Assembly (NCBI GenBank): GCA_002392965.1
Contig: DGIA01000006.1
Span: 141,084-205,083, forward strand
Length of the DNA: 64,000 nt
From: Bacteroidales bacterium UBA3834
GTDB taxonomy: Bacteria > Bacteroidota > Bacteroidia > Bacteroidales > P3
Direction of reading: 5' to 3'
The number at the start of each line of letters is the position of its first letter. Within the stretch, counting starts at the first letter, position 1. This document shows positions 52,410 to 61,858 of this stretch, piece by piece. The position numbers and the translations under genes were made by a program. Under the pieces are notes generated by a model. It ran no database searches. It was not told the DNA's origin and saw only the letters and a list, made by a program, of their open reading frames with translations.

Positions 52410-53936
52410 ATGATTTTTAACCCCACCTCTGAAGACCTAACCCAGCTCGCTGAGTTGGGTCTTTCTGTTGAACAGGTACAGCACCAGATAGACCATTTCA
52501 AAGAAGGGTTCCCCAAGACCCGACTTGATGCTCCAGCCACCCCCGACAATGGCGGCATAAAGGTGTTGGACGACAAGGAAATCGCCCGCTATGAAAAACT
52601 GTATCGCACACTCGGCAAGGGACAACGCCTCCTGAAGTTCGTCCCTGCCTCCGGTGCGGCAACTCGCATGTTCAAGAGCCTCTACGAATTCTCCGCCACC
52701 TATTTCGGTGTCGCCGGCAATTTTGCCAAAGAGTTTCCCGAGGTGAAAGAATTCCTGGAGAACATTCACTCTTTCGCTTTCTTCAACGACCTGAAGACAT
52801 GCATGATGGCCTCTGATTTGGACATCGAGGACTACCTGCAGCGCGGCGACTACAGCACCGTCATCAATTTCCTGCTGAAAGAACAATACCTCGGCTACGG
52901 CAGCCTGCCCAAAGCATTGTTGAAGTTCCACCGTTACGGCACGGTACAACGCACTCCGCTTGAGGAACACATCGTCGAGGGGGCACTCTATGCTCGCAAT
53001 ACTGACAATACTGTCAATCTGCACTTTACCATCTCCCCGGAACATCGTGCAGGCTTCCGCCGCAAGATTGCCGAAGTAAAACAATATTACGAAAGCACCT
53101 TCGGCATAAAACTGAAAATAACTCTCTCGGAACAAAAGCATTATACAGATATTATCGCTGTCGATGAGCAGAACAACCCGCTCCGTGACGAAAACGGGCA
53201 CCTCATCTTTCGCCCCGGCGGACACGGTGCACTCATCGAAAACCTCAACGAACAGCGTGCCGACCTCATCTTCATCAAAAACATTGACAACGTGGTGCCC
53301 GACTGGATGAAGCACACCACTGTGATTTACAAGCAAGTACTTGCCGGACTACTGCTCGACCTCAAGCAGAAGACCTTCGACATGCTACGCCTCCTCGACG
53401 GGCAACCCGACCAAAAAACACTCAGCAAGATTGCACGCTTCGCCAAAGACGAGTTGGACATCATGGTACCAGAGAATTACGATGCAAAAACACTGCATTC
53501 TCTCCTCAACCGTCCCATGCGTGTCTGCGGCATGGTGAAAAATCTTGGCGAACCCGGTGGCGGTCCATTCTACACCATTGATACCAAAGGCCGTAGAAGC
53601 CTCCAGATTGTCGAATCAGCCCAAATCAACCGCAATGACCCCGAGCAGGACAAACTCTTCCAGGCCTCGACCCACTTCAACCCCGTGGATTTGATTTGCA
53701 GCACCCGCAACTACCGCGGACGCTACTTCGACCTGCGCCAATATGTCGATCCCATGACTGGATTCATCAGCAAAAAGAGCAAAGGTGCCATCACATTGAA
53801 ATCCCAGGAGTTACCTGGATTGTGGAACGGAGCCATGGCCGACTGGATCACCCTCTTCGTCGAGGTGCCCGTGGCCACCTTCAACCCCGTCAAGACTGTA
53901 AACGACCTGTTGCGCAAGGAGCACCGCGAAGGATAA
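52410..53936 (+). CDS. DUF4301 family protein
   Basis: A 508-aa cytosolic protein with the DUF4301 signature (KGQRLLKFVPASGAATRMFK, LIFRPGGHGALIENLNE, and IKNIDNVVPDWMK). The nucleotide-sugar-transferase-like glycine-rich segments suggest a nucleotidyltransferase-type fold, but no activity is established. Its last 47 bases overlap the end of the convergent lipoprotein gene. Confidence 0.9.
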   Translation: MIFNPTSEDLTQLAELGLSVEQVQHQIDHFKEGFPKTRLDAPATPDNGGIKVLDDKEIARYEKLYRTLGKGQRLLKFVPASGAATRMFKSLYEFSATYFGVAGNFAKEFPEVKEFLENIHSFAFFNDLKTCMMASDLDIEDYLQRGDYSTVINFLLKEQYLGYGSLPKALLKFHRYGTVQRTPLEEHIVEGALYARNTDNTVNLHFTISPEHRAGFRRKIAEVKQYYESTFGIKLKITLSEQKHYTDIIAVDEQNNPLRDENGHLIFRPGGHGALIENLNEQRADLIFIKNIDNVVPDWMKHTTVIYKQVLAGLLLDLKQKTFDMLRLLDGQPDQKTLSKIARFAKDELDIMVPENYDAKTLHSLLNRPMRVCGMVKNLGEPGGGPFYTIDTKGRRSLQIVESAQINRNDPEQDKLFQASTHFNPVDLICSTRNYRGRYFDLRQYVDPMTGFISKKSKGAITLKSQELPGLWNGAMADWITLFVEVPVATFNPVKTVNDLLRKEHREG

Positions 53937-54861
53937 GCCACACGGCGCCAGCCAACAGCAGCAACGTCAGGACACAGGCCCACCAGTTGATGGTACGGCC
54001 TGTTTCTTCTATCGAATAGTCGCCAACCAGCAGCCGCTCGGTACTGACGAGATGCTCTTCCATGCGTCCATCAGGCAGGACGACACGCCACAGCACCCGT
54101 GTATTAAGATTCCAATGATCTACAGCCCAGTGCAATGCATCAAATCCGACATCGTTGATTTTATTGATAAACTCCAGTTCCGGAATCTTTGTAGCCACAT
54201 TCCCAATCGATTTGAATTCATTCGGCTGGTCAGCAAGGACAAGGGTTAGCAATGTGTCGTGGTATTGATTCAACAAAGCCTTCTGTGTGCTGTCGCAACA
54301 GGCAGCGTAAGCCTCCATCTCTTTTTCAAACAGGCAGTGGCTCCACCACTTCATATACTTGGTATTCAGTTTGTCCAACAACGCATACATATCGGCGCCG
54401 TTCCAGTCGGCCGGCAACTCGAGGGGGCGGAACAGCAACTGCTGCTCCTCATCCGTAAGATACTGGCCCACAGGCACCGGTAGGTCGTCGATGCCGGAAA
54501 AGACTGCCGTATAGACATATCGCGTGGTGAACCATTGGAAGCACTTGTTCACAGTCACTTGCGGATTCAACATGCGCGACAAGCTGTCGTCCACGATGGT
54601 CCATTCCCCGCGTGCAAGTGCATGCGAGAACATGTATTTCATGGTGTCGCACTCGGTGCGGAAGTCAAAAGCCAGAGGTCTCTCAAGGGCGTTGCACTGC
54701 CAGCCACCATAAAGTGTGTGGCTGAGCGAAGAAGTGTCAGCGGCGAAAACCGTACGGGTGCCATTGAGGCTACGCTCCACATGGTCGGTGACCACATAAT
54801 GGGTGGCACAGGAATAAAACAACACTGCAGCCAACATAAAAAACAAGACATTGCGTTTCAT
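53890..54861 (-). CDS. Hypothetical lipoprotein with C-terminal membrane helix
   Basis: A 323-aa protein: lipoprotein signal peptide (LFYSCATHYV, Cys about 18), a soluble part with aromatic and Cys residues, and a hydrophobic segment near the end (WWACVLTLLLLAGAVWLILR). No family recognised. It is the third gene of the ECF sigma operon, overlapping the gene upstream by 4 nt, so it may be a regulated target or sensor of that system. Its 3' end overlaps DUF4301 by 47 nt. Confidence 0.75.
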   Translation of the reverse strand: MKRNVLFFMLAAVLFYSCATHYVVTDHVERSLNGTRTVFAADTSSLSHTLYGGWQCNALERPLAFDFRTECDTMKYMFSHALARGEWTIVDDSLSRMLNPQVTVNKCFQWFTTRYVYTAVFSGIDDLPVPVGQYLTDEEQQLLFRPLELPADWNGADMYALLDKLNTKYMKWWSHCLFEKEMEAYAACCDSTQKALLNQYHDTLLTLVLADQPNEFKSIGNVATKIPELEFINKINDVGFDALHWAVDHWNLNTRVLWRVVLPDGRMEEHLVSTERLLVGDYSIEETGRTINWWACVLTLLLLAGAVWLILRGAPCATGRLQS

Positions 54862-55172
54862 AACAAGGTATATATTTGACGGTTATAGATCGAGTGGCGA
54901 TAACCGGCCAACGGCGCCGGCACATCGTTGCGAGGGGTGTCGATGGTTCGGCTGACGCGTTCGGCAAGGGTCAACGACCGAGCCGGGGTCGGTTGGGGCA
55001 AGAACAACATCGAAGCGCCACCAAGAACCAACACAACCAACATAGATGCAACGACTTGTCTCTGTCGGCGACGGCGTGTCACCTCATGACGGACTCCTTG
55101 CAGGATTGCGTTGGAGTCCGGCACATCAACCGGAAGATGCTGCACCTTTGCTATCAATTCATTGTACTCCAT
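54858..55172 (-). CDS. Putative anti-sigma factor
   Basis: A 104-aa protein with a short cytosolic N-terminus, a basic patch (VRHEVTRRRRQRQ), one transmembrane helix (VVASMLVVLVLGGASMLFL, about 40-58) and a small periplasmic part. No zinc-type HxxxCxxC motif is present. Position directly after the ECF sigma gene (14-nt overlap) suggests it restrains that sigma factor. Confidence 0.6.
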   Translation of the reverse strand: MEYNELIAKVQHLPVDVPDSNAILQGVRHEVTRRRRQRQVVASMLVVLVLGGASMLFLPQPTPARSLTLAERVSRTIDTPRNDVPAPLAGYRHSIYNRQIYTLL

Positions 55173-55695
55173 ATTGCTTCAATTTTTCTTTCACAGTGTT
55201 GCGGGCGGCCCAAAGATTGGCTTTGACCTGCTCGAGGCTCATGCCCGTGGTCGCAGAAGTCTCTTCGGCACTGAAACCATCCAATTCACGCAGCTGATAC
55301 ACAACCCGTTGCCTGGGTGGCAACTGGACGGTGACCCGTTGCAGGAGCATAAGCAGTTCGTCGGCTTCCATCCGGTTGACATCCACGCCGCCGGTCGGCA
55401 AGGCCTCCACCGCCTCGCGATGACGGCGACGGCGACGAAGTTCATCATAACAGCGTCTGACACAGATGGTATAAAGCCAGGTGCGGACTGTATAACGCGG
55501 ATGATAACGGCGAACCCGTGTCCAAAGGCGGATGAACGTCTCCTGCACTGCGTCATCGGCCGCCATCCGGTCCAGCAACAGACTGACAGACAGTCGGTAA
55601 AGCGGTTCCCGGTAACGTTCGACCAGTTCCCTGAAAGCGGCCTCGCTGCCAGCCTTCAGCTGTCGCATCAGTTCTATGTCCGTGGTAGCATTCAC
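55159..55695 (-). CDS. ECF-family RNA polymerase sigma factor
   Basis: A 178-aa sigma-70 ECF protein: region 2 (about 15-85, with AADDAVQETFIRLWTRVRRY and RTWLYTICVRRCYDELRRRR) and region 4 (about 120-175, LPPRQRVVYQLRELDGFSAE then LEQVKANLWAARNTVKEKL). The start is GTG 55695; no in-frame ATG fits. It has a promoter box at 55740-55747 and heads an operon with a putative anti-sigma factor and a lipoprotein. No second TAnnTTTG-like or ECF-type site for autoregulation was recognised. Confidence 0.93.
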   Translation of the reverse strand: MNATTDIELMRQLKAGSEAAFRELVERYREPLYRLSVSLLLDRMAADDAVQETFIRLWTRVRRYHPRYTVRTWLYTICVRRCYDELRRRRRHREAVEALPTGGVDVNRMEADELLMLLQRVTVQLPPRQRVVYQLRELDGFSAEETSATTGMSLEQVKANLWAARNTVKEKLKQYGVQ

Positions 55696-55739
55696 GCTTA
55701 TAATACGTTCCGCACACTGAAAAGTAAAATCCGGCAGTG

Positions 55740-55747
55740 CAAAAATA
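55740..55747 (-). promoter_or_regulatory. Promoter of the ECF sigma operon
   Basis: TATTTTTG on the reverse strand, 45 nt upstream of GTG 55695. Confidence 0.65.
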
Positions 55748-55801
55748 CTAAATAATTACCAAATGACAACGCATCCTGTCCGCCACACCACCGTTTCCGC
55801 A

Positions 55802-55876
55802 CCGTCACACCTCCGTCTGCGGACGGAGGTGTGACGGAGTTGAGACGGAGGTGAGACGGAGGTGAGACGGAGTTGT
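55802..55876. repeat. 16-bp perfect hairpin followed by tandem 12-bp repeats
   Basis: 55802-55817 pairs perfectly with 55822-55837 around the loop TGCG. The right arm then continues as repeats of GAGACGGAGGT / GAGACGGAGTT to 55876. It lies between the divergent ECF operon and lemA and has no T-run, so it is not an ordinary terminator. Confidence 0.75.
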
Positions 55877-55972
55877 CGGGGAACCACTCCCAGCCTTCAA
55901 TAATTCATTCCGCAATACAATAAGAAAACAAAAACAACGTTAAGGAGACCAAAACAATAAAACGATCAAACC

Positions 55973-56569
55973 ATGAAGAAAACCGGAATCATTGTGGCCA
56001 TCGTGGCCGTTGTCGCCGTCATTGCGCTTTGGGGCATTGGCGTGAACAACAAGCTTGTCACCGCCGACGAGAATGTGCAAAAGGCCTGGAGCCAGGTAGA
56101 AAACGTCTATAAACGCCGCATGGATCTCATTCCTCAGCTGGTGGCCACCGTACAGGGCGCCGCCGACTTCGAGAAGAGCACCCTCACCGAGGTGACCAAC
56201 GCCCGCGCCGGCGTGGAAAACACCCAGGTCGATCCATCACAACTCACTGAGGAGCAGGTCAAAGCCTATCAAAAGGCACAGGACAACCTGAGCAAAGCCG
56301 TGGCCAACACCATCAAGGTGACCGTGGAGCGCTACCCCGAACTGACCGCCACAGCGGGCTTCCGTGACCTGCAGGTGCAGCTCGAAGGCACCGAGAACCG
56401 CATCACCGTGGAGCGCGGCAAATTCAACGAGGCCGTACAGGGCTACAACACCATGCTGCGCCGCTTCCCGAACAGCATCATTGCCGGCATCGCCGGTTTC
56501 CAGAAGAAAGGCTACTTCACCGCACCCGAAGAGGCCAGCGAGCCCGTGAAAGTGGAATTCAATTTCTAA
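55973..56569 (+). CDS. lemA: LemA family protein
   Basis: A 198-aa protein with one N-terminal transmembrane helix (GIIVAIVAVVAVIALWGIGV) and the LemA helical domain (VQKAWSQVENVYKRRMDLIP; ERYPELTATAGFRDLQVQLE; ENRITVERGKFNEAVQGYN). LemA and TPM proteins commonly occur together, as here (6-nt gap to the next gene). The leader contains TTAAGGAGACC, an unusual Shine-Dalgarno-like sequence for this phylum. Role: membrane-anchored, not defined. Confidence 0.95.
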   Translation: MKKTGIIVAIVAVVAVIALWGIGVNNKLVTADENVQKAWSQVENVYKRRMDLIPQLVATVQGAADFEKSTLTEVTNARAGVENTQVDPSQLTEEQVKAYQKAQDNLSKAVANTIKVTVERYPELTATAGFRDLQVQLEGTENRITVERGKFNEAVQGYNTMLRRFPNSIIAGIAGFQKKGYFTAPEEASEPVKVEFNF

Positions 56570-56575
56570 GCGGAA

Positions 56576-57346
56576 GTGAAGCATAGACTACTGATACTGT
56601 TGCTGTTGCTGTCCGTGCTGCCGGCACGGGCCGAATGGCTGCCCGAACGTACCAACCACTTGGTGAACGACTACTCGCAGATGCTCACCGAAAACCAGCG
56701 CAACACGTTGGAGCAGCGGTTGGTGGCATTCAACGACAGCACATCGAACCAGATTCTCGTTATCATCACCCCCACCCTTGGGGGCGACGACGAGAACGCC
56801 GTGGCCCAGCGCATAGGGCAAAGCTGGGGCGTGGGACAGAAGGAATTTGACAACGGCGTGGTCATCCTCATCAAATCCAAGAACCCCGACGAAGACTGGG
56901 GAGCCGTGGCCATCAGCACCGGCTACGGTGCCGAAGGCGCCCTGCCCGACCTCTTCTGCAAACGCATCATCGACGACCACATGCTCTCGCCCCTCGGCGA
57001 CGGAGACTACTACCGAGCACTGAACGAGGCGCTCAACATCATCGAGCCCGTGCTGGCCGGCGAATACAACTATGACCAATACCGCAAGGACGAACGCCGC
57101 AAGGGATTGATTGCACTCGGGGTGTTCGCTCTTTTCATAGTGGTAGTCATCGTTTTGGTAGGTATCTACGCCAAGAAGCATCCCGACATGTGGGATCACA
57201 GCGGCGGAAACCTGGGCGGTGGCGGAGGAGCCTTCATCGGAGGCTTCCCCATGGGCCGATCGGGCGGAGGCGGCTTCTCCGGCGGCGGATTCGGAGGGTT
57301 CGGCGGCGGCAGTTTCGGTGGTGGTGGAGCTTCGGGAAGGTTCTAA
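56576..57346 (+). CDS. TPM-domain protein (YgcG-like)
   Basis: A 256-aa protein with a GTG start, signal peptide (MKHRLLILLLLLSVLPARA), a periplasmic TPM domain (about 25-150: VNDYSQMLTENQRNTLEQRL, then GYGAEGALPDLFCKRIIDDH), a transmembrane helix (GVFALFIVVVIVLVGIYA) and a Gly/Phe/Ser-rich C-terminal tail (GGGGFSGGGFGGFGGGSFGG). The partner gene is lemA. Members may take part in membrane-protein quality control, which is a family-level inference. Confidence 0.93.
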   Translation: MKHRLLILLLLLSVLPARAEWLPERTNHLVNDYSQMLTENQRNTLEQRLVAFNDSTSNQILVIITPTLGGDDENAVAQRIGQSWGVGQKEFDNGVVILIKSKNPDEDWGAVAISTGYGAEGALPDLFCKRIIDDHMLSPLGDGDYYRALNEALNIIEPVLAGEYNYDQYRKDERRKGLIALGVFALFIVVVIVLVGIYAKKHPDMWDHSGGNLGGGGGAFIGGFPMGRSGGGGFSGGGFGGFGGGSFGGGGASGRF

Positions 57347-57382
57347 AAAGAAAAAAAATTTGGCCAGTTAAGAAATTGTTAG

Positions 57383-57390
57383 TATCTTTG
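57383..57390 (+). promoter_or_regulatory. Promoter of the 45-aa protein gene
   Basis: TATCTTTG with TTTGG 20 nt upstream, a strong match to the Bacteroidota consensus. The leader is about 70 nt. Confidence 0.8.
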
Positions 57391-57465
57391 CCGAGCATTT
57401 GTAATGGGAATATTTGCTATTACAAATTGACACACAGGATTATAAACAATAAAATAGTATAAACC

Positions 57466-57603
57466 ATGGGTATCAATGCTAACAAAAAAGTGAAGAGGAG
57501 AAAGGTCCGCATCAACGGCAACAAGAACTCCACCAACAACTGGGGTATCACCGCCGCTGGCTGGAATGCTGTGCACAAAGCCATCATCAACGCCGAGGAC
57601 TAA
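57466..57603 (+). CDS. 45-aa basic protein with its own promoter and terminator
   Basis: A short protein with a Lys/Arg-rich first half (MGINANKKVKRRKVRINGNK) and a hydrophobic/aromatic second half (NNWGITAAGWNAVHKAIINA). It is insulated: promoter consensus 76 nt upstream and a perfect terminator 22 nt downstream. No family recognised. The composition would suit an RNA- or ribosome-binding protein. It is too short for ordinary gene callers, but the transcription signals argue strongly for a real and well-expressed gene. Confidence 0.7.
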   Translation: MGINANKKVKRRKVRINGNKNSTNNWGITAAGWNAVHKAIINAED

Positions 57604-57624
57604 ACACTTCACGCAGAACAGTCG

Positions 57625-57649
57625 AGGCCGCAGTTTTGCGGCCTTTTTT
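57625..57649 (+). terminator. Terminator of the 45-aa protein gene
   Basis: AGGCCGCA pairs perfectly with TGCGGCCT around GTTT, followed by a T-run. Confidence 0.92.
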
Positions 57650-57654
57650 GTACC

Positions 57655-58152
57655 ATGAAACAAACGACACTTTGCTACATCGACAACGGAGACAGCTATC
57701 TGATGCTGCATCGCGTAAAGAAAGAGAACGACGCCAGCCACGGCAAGTGGATAGGCGTCGGCGGCAAGTGCGAGGCCGACGAGAGCCCCGACGAGTGCAT
57801 GCTGCGTGAGGTGAAGGAAGAGACGGGACTGGAGATTACCCGCTGGCACTACCGCGGCATCGTCACCTTCATCTCCGACACCTGGCCCAACGAGTACATG
57901 CACCTCTTCACCGCCACCGCCTGGCGCGGGGAGCCCGACATGAGCATCGACGATGAGGGGGAGCTGGCATGGATCAAGAAAAGTGACCTGCCAGTCACCG
58001 ATGGTGTTGGCAACCAAAGCATAAACCTCTGGGAAGGCGACAAGATATTCCTCCGCCTGCTCCTCGACGAAAGCACGCCTTTCTTCTCCCTCAAGCTCGT
58101 CTACATTCAAGACAAAATGGTCAGCGCCACGCTCAACGGCAAACCCCTATAA
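57655..58152 (+). CDS. Nudix hydrolase (MutT-like)
   Basis: A 165-aa protein with the complete Nudix box GGKCEADESPDECMLREVKE followed by ETG (about 40-62). Residues before it (KQTTLCYIDNGDSYLMLHRV) match 8-oxo-dGTP diphosphatase-type members. It starts 6 nt after the terminator of the preceding gene, so its promoter must lie inside that gene or the terminator is leaky. The helicase gene begins 4 nt after its stop. Substrate not proven. Confidence 0.93.
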   Translation: MKQTTLCYIDNGDSYLMLHRVKKENDASHGKWIGVGGKCEADESPDECMLREVKEETGLEITRWHYRGIVTFISDTWPNEYMHLFTATAWRGEPDMSIDDEGELAWIKKSDLPVTDGVGNQSINLWEGDKIFLRLLLDESTPFFSLKLVYIQDKMVSATLNGKPL

Positions 58153-58155
58153 TTC

Positions 58156-60801
58156 ATGCAGCAGCGGACTTTTGACCCGTGGCAGCGGGAGGCGATAGAG
58201 ATCAGCGGCGGGCGGCACCTGGTGCTGGCACCGCCGGGATGTGGCAAGACAGACATACTGACAGAGCGTATTATACACGCCCATGAGGCAGGAGTGGCCT
58301 ACAACGATATGCTGTGCCTCACCTTCACCAACCGTGCCGCCAAAGGGATGGCACAGCGCATTGCCGACCGCACAGGCAATCCTGTCCCCGATGGTCTCTT
58401 TGTGGGCAACATCCACCGCTACTGCTCCCAGTTGCTTTTCAACAAAGGCATTGTGAATCACAACAGTGCCATTATCGACGAGGGCGACGTGGAAAGCATC
58501 ATCCAAGAGGAACTCTGCAAGAAATTCAACATCAAGAGCCACACCACCGAACTGATGCGCTACCAGCACGCCTTTTGGCAACTGACACTGGGCATGCGTG
58601 GCGAGGTGGTGCTGCACAACGAGCTGCTGCAGACCGGTGCCATGCAGAAGCTATGCGATGTGCTGGGACGTCCCGCCACAGACGAAAGTCTGGCCGGCAT
58701 CTATGCCGACATCGAGGGTCTGATGAACCGATACACCGTCCTTAATGACCTGCCTGCCGCCAACACCATGCGTCTGGCTCGCGCCTATCAGCAGTACAAA
58801 GAGGACAACGACCTGCTGGACTACGACGACCTATTGGTGCTGGCCTACCAGTTTTTAGCCAATAGCAGACAGCAGGTTGCAGATAGTGCGACACCTGCCA
58901 CTTACCAGTCATCGGACACCCGTTATAAATGGATAGAGATCGACGAGGTGCAGGATCTCAACGCCCTGCAGTTTGCGCTGGTGGATCTTTTCGCCACCGA
59001 CGACGCCACCATCGTCTATCTCGGCGACGAACAGCAGGCCATTTTTTCCTTCATCGGTGCCAAGTTGGAGACCCTGGAAAGCCTGAAACGCCGATGCGAA
59101 GGACATATCCACTACCTGCACACCAACTACCGCTCGCCCAAATACCTGCTGGACCTGCAGAACGACTTCGCCGTGCGCAACCTGGGCATACGCCGCGACC
59201 TGCTCCCCACCACCGACAACATCGTGGAGAAACACCCCGAGGATGTCTGTCTGCTCGATGTCGGCGACGCCACCTTGGAAAGCTACTATGCCGCCCGCTT
59301 TGCCAAACGTTATGGCGACATGTCGCCCGACGGACGAGTGGCCGTACTGGTCAGCACCAACCGAGAAGCCGACGAGGTGGGCGAGACGATGATCGCCATG
59401 TCCATCCCCCACTTCAAGATCAGCGGCACCGACCTCTTCTCTCTGCCGACCGTACGCCTACTGCTGTCCCACCTGAGCGTGCTCACCGACGAGACGGTGT
59501 TCATCGCCTGGGCACGGCTGCTGTGGGGATTGAAGGTGGTGCCCACCTACACCGCCGCCCGTGCCTTGATGCGAGACATGCGGCGAGTGGCGATGCTGCC
59601 CACCGACTTCCTGATTTATCCTGGAAGTTCCTACCTACAGGAATTCATCCGTGCCTACGACACCGAGGAGCTTGTCATCTTTGACACCGAGACCACCGGC
59701 CTCGACCCACGCACCGACGACATCATCCAGATTGCCGCCATCCGCGTACGGCATGGCAAGGTGACAGGCAAGCCCTTCAATATCATATTGGAGACCGACA
59801 AAGAGCTGCCCGCCACCGTCGGTGGACACCCCAACCCCATGCTGGAAGTCTATCACAAAAGCAAACGGCATCCCCGCGCCGAAGGGTTGCGGATGTTCAT
59901 GGACTATTGCCGCGGCAAGGTATTGGTGGGACACAATGTGGAATACGACTACCAGATACTCCGCCACAACCTGCAGCGTGACTGTCCCGAAAACGTACTG
60001 GAGGAATTGTGTCCGCGCTACTTCGACACGCTGAAATATATCCGCCTTGTGCGGCCACGCCTGCGCCACTACAAGCTCGGACACCTGCTCGAGGTACTCC
60101 ATCTCGAAGGGCAAAACAGCCACCAGGCCGACGACGACATCATGGCCACGCTCTCGCTGCTCACCTTCTGCCACCGCGCCGCCCTGCTGCTGGCCTCCGA
60201 CCAGCGCCGTTTCGCCGACACCCATAAACAACTGACAGACAAATTCCGCGAGCGCTACGCCGACATCTACCGCCATGCGCTGGGACGCATGCACACCGAA
60301 GGCAGCGGCATCATCGAGGAGATGAAATACATGTATGAAACTGCCGACACGGAAGCGGTCGATAAATGGCAACACTTGCTGCACTATCTGGAAACCGATG
60401 TCATCAAAGGAGAGCTCTACCCCACCCTGCGGCTACAACTGGAGCGCTACATCACCGACCTTTGCACCAGTAAGGAGGCCGACATGTGCAGCAGCTCGCT
60501 GGAAGAACGGTTCATCATCTCCACCGTCCACAAGGCCAAAGGATTGGAGTTCGACACGGTGATTGTCTATCGGGCCATCGACGGCTGTTATCCCGGCACC
60601 CACAGCTGGACAGAGAAACAGATTCAGGAAGACGCCCGCCGTCTGTTTGTAGCCCTCTCGCGCTCAAAGAAGCACCTCTGTGTCCTCTGCGACTCGTATT
60701 ATGGGCGCTCCACCCATACCCTCAGTCCTTTCCTCGAGAAAGTCAAAGGACATTTCACCCTCTATCGCCGCACTTCCGACGGCAAGATACACGAAGTCTA
60801 G
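58156..60801 (+). CDS. UvrD-type helicase with internal DEDDh exonuclease
   Basis: An 881-aa protein. The helicase parts are Walker [13 protein letters not shown] (about 23-34), [15 protein letters not shown], motif [13 protein letters not shown] and [16 protein letters not shown] (about 260-302), and C-terminal [19 protein letters not shown] (about 788) with [14 protein letters not shown]. Between the two helicase blocks, residues about 505-690 form a DnaQ-like 3'-5' exonuclease: [26 protein letters not shown] and [14 protein letters not shown], so all DEDDh positions are present. It overlaps the queF stop. The combination suggests a DNA-unwinding and end-trimming repair enzyme. Confidence 0.92.
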   Translation: MQQRTFDPWQREAIEISGGRHLVLAPPGCGKTDILTERIIHAHEAGVAYNDMLCLTFTNRAAKGMAQRIADRTGNPVPDGLFVGNIHRYCSQLLFNKGIVNHNSAIIDEGDVESIIQEELCKKFNIKSHTTELMRYQHAFWQLTLGMRGEVVLHNELLQTGAMQKLCDVLGRPATDESLAGIYADIEGLMNRYTVLNDLPAANTMRLARAYQQYKEDNDLLDYDDLLVLAYQFLANSRQQVADSATPATYQSSDTRYKWIEIDEVQDLNALQFALVDLFATDDATIVYLGDEQQAIFSFIGAKLETLESLKRRCEGHIHYLHTNYRSPKYLLDLQNDFAVRNLGIRRDLLPTTDNIVEKHPEDVCLLDVGDATLESYYAARFAKRYGDMSPDGRVAVLVSTNREADEVGETMIAMSIPHFKISGTDLFSLPTVRLLLSHLSVLTDETVFIAWARLLWGLKVVPTYTAARALMRDMRRVAMLPTDFLIYPGSSYLQEFIRAYDTEELVIFDTETTGLDPRTDDIIQIAAIRVRHGKVTGKPFNIILETDKELPATVGGHPNPMLEVYHKSKRHPRAEGLRMFMDYCRGKVLVGHNVEYDYQILRHNLQRDCPENVLEELCPRYFDTLKYIRLVRPRLRHYKLGHLLEVLHLEGQNSHQADDDIMATLSLLTFCHRAALLLASDQRRFADTHKQLTDKFRERYADIYRHALGRMHTEGSGIIEEMKYMYETADTEAVDKWQHLLHYLETDVIKGELYPTLRLQLERYITDLCTSKEADMCSSSLEERFIISTVHKAKGLEFDTVIVYRAIDGCYPGTHSWTEKQIQEDARRLFVALSRSKKHLCVLCDSYYGRSTHTLSPFLEKVKGHFTLYRRTSDGKIHEV

Positions 60802-61259
60802 AAAGGGCGGTAAGCAGCCAGGCGCTGGGCGGCCAGCTGCTCGTACATAGTACCCGGGCGGCCATAGTTGGCATAGGGGTGGATGCTGATGCCGCCACGA
60901 GGGACAAAGAGCCCCAACACCTCAATATAGCGTGGATCCATCAACTTGATCAAGTCGTCCATGATGGTATTCACACAATCCTCGTGGAATTCGCCATGGT
61001 TACGGAACGAGAAAAGGTAGAGTTTCAAGCTCTTGCTCTCCACCATGCGGCGGTCGGGGATGTACATGATTTTGATTTCGGCGAAGTCGGGCTGACCGGT
61101 GATGGGGCACATCGCGGTGAACTCGGGGCAGTTGAACTGCACCCAGTAGTCGCGTTCGGGATGCTGGTTTTCAAAAGCCTCCAGCACCTCGGGGGCATAA
61201 GACACCGGTATCTGGCTGCTATGGCCCAAAGCCTTCAGATTGTCGTCTTTACGGTTCAT
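60798..61259 (-). CDS. queF: NADPH-dependent 7-cyano-7-deazaguanine reductase
   Basis: A 153-aa protein from ATG 61259 ([15 protein letters not shown]); the longer frame overlaps queE. It has the QueF catalytic Cys in [15 protein letters not shown] and the signature [23 protein letters not shown]. It reduces preQ0 to preQ1. It is the last gene of the que operon and overlaps queE by 4 nt. Confidence 0.96.
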   Translation of the reverse strand: MNRKDDNLKALGHSSQIPVSYAPEVLEAFENQHPERDYWVQFNCPEFTAMCPITGQPDFAEIKIMYIPDRRMVESKSLKLYLFSFRNHGEFHEDCVNTIMDDLIKLMDPRYIEVLGLFVPRGGISIHPYANYGRPGTMYEQLAAQRLAAYRPF

Positions 61260-61846
61260 GGTATGTTTAATAATTTGTGAATCTGTAGAGAAAGCCTCCA
61301 CTGAGGATGGCGCTTGACATAATCCACCGAGGCGGCGACGATGAGGGCATTGCGGTCGGGGTCGCCGGTGTCGCAGGGCTGCAGGAAGAGCAAGGAGGGA
61401 AGATGGAAGCCGGGAATTGAGAGTTGGCGGTCGGGGTCGAGGATGCCATCATAGACGACCTTTACCTCGTCGGCATGCACCAACACCACCTCGACGCCTG
61501 TGACATAGGCGCCCTTGGGCGAGAGGGTGATCCAGTCCACATTGGATGGCAGCATGCGGGTGCCGTTGGTCTCCACGGCCACCGTCCTGCCGGCGGCATG
61601 CAGGGCCTCGACAAGACTTTCCGTCAGTTGCAGCGACGGCTCGCCGCCGGTAATCACCACCAGGCGGGCAGGATGCCTGACCACCGCGGCCACAATCTCC
61701 TCTTCCGACATCTCATCGCCGCCCTCATGCCGTGTGTCGCAGAAAGGGCAATGCAGGTTGCAGCCGCTGAAACGGACAAAGACAGCCGGCATACCGCTGT
61801 GGAAACCCTCGCCCTGGAGCGAATAGAATATTTCGTTGACTTTCAC
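61256..61846 (-). CDS. queE: 7-carboxy-7-deazaguanine synthase (radical SAM)
   Basis: A 196-aa radical SAM enzyme with the CxxxCxxC cluster motif in [13 protein letters not shown], preceded by [17 protein letters not shown]. The start is GTG 61846 ([10 protein letters not shown]). It converts 6-carboxytetrahydropterin to 7-carboxy-7-deazaguanine. It sits between queD (12-nt gap) and queF (4-nt overlap). Confidence 0.96.
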   Translation of the reverse strand: MKVNEIFYSLQGEGFHSGMPAVFVRFSGCNLHCPFCDTRHEGGDEMSEEEIVAAVVRHPARLVVITGGEPSLQLTESLVEALHAAGRTVAVETNGTRMLPSNVDWITLSPKGAYVTGVEVVLVHADEVKVVYDGILDPDRQLSIPGFHLPSLLFLQPCDTGDPDRNALIVAASVDYVKRHPQWRLSLQIHKLLNIP

Positions 61847-61858
61847 GATCCTTACAAC

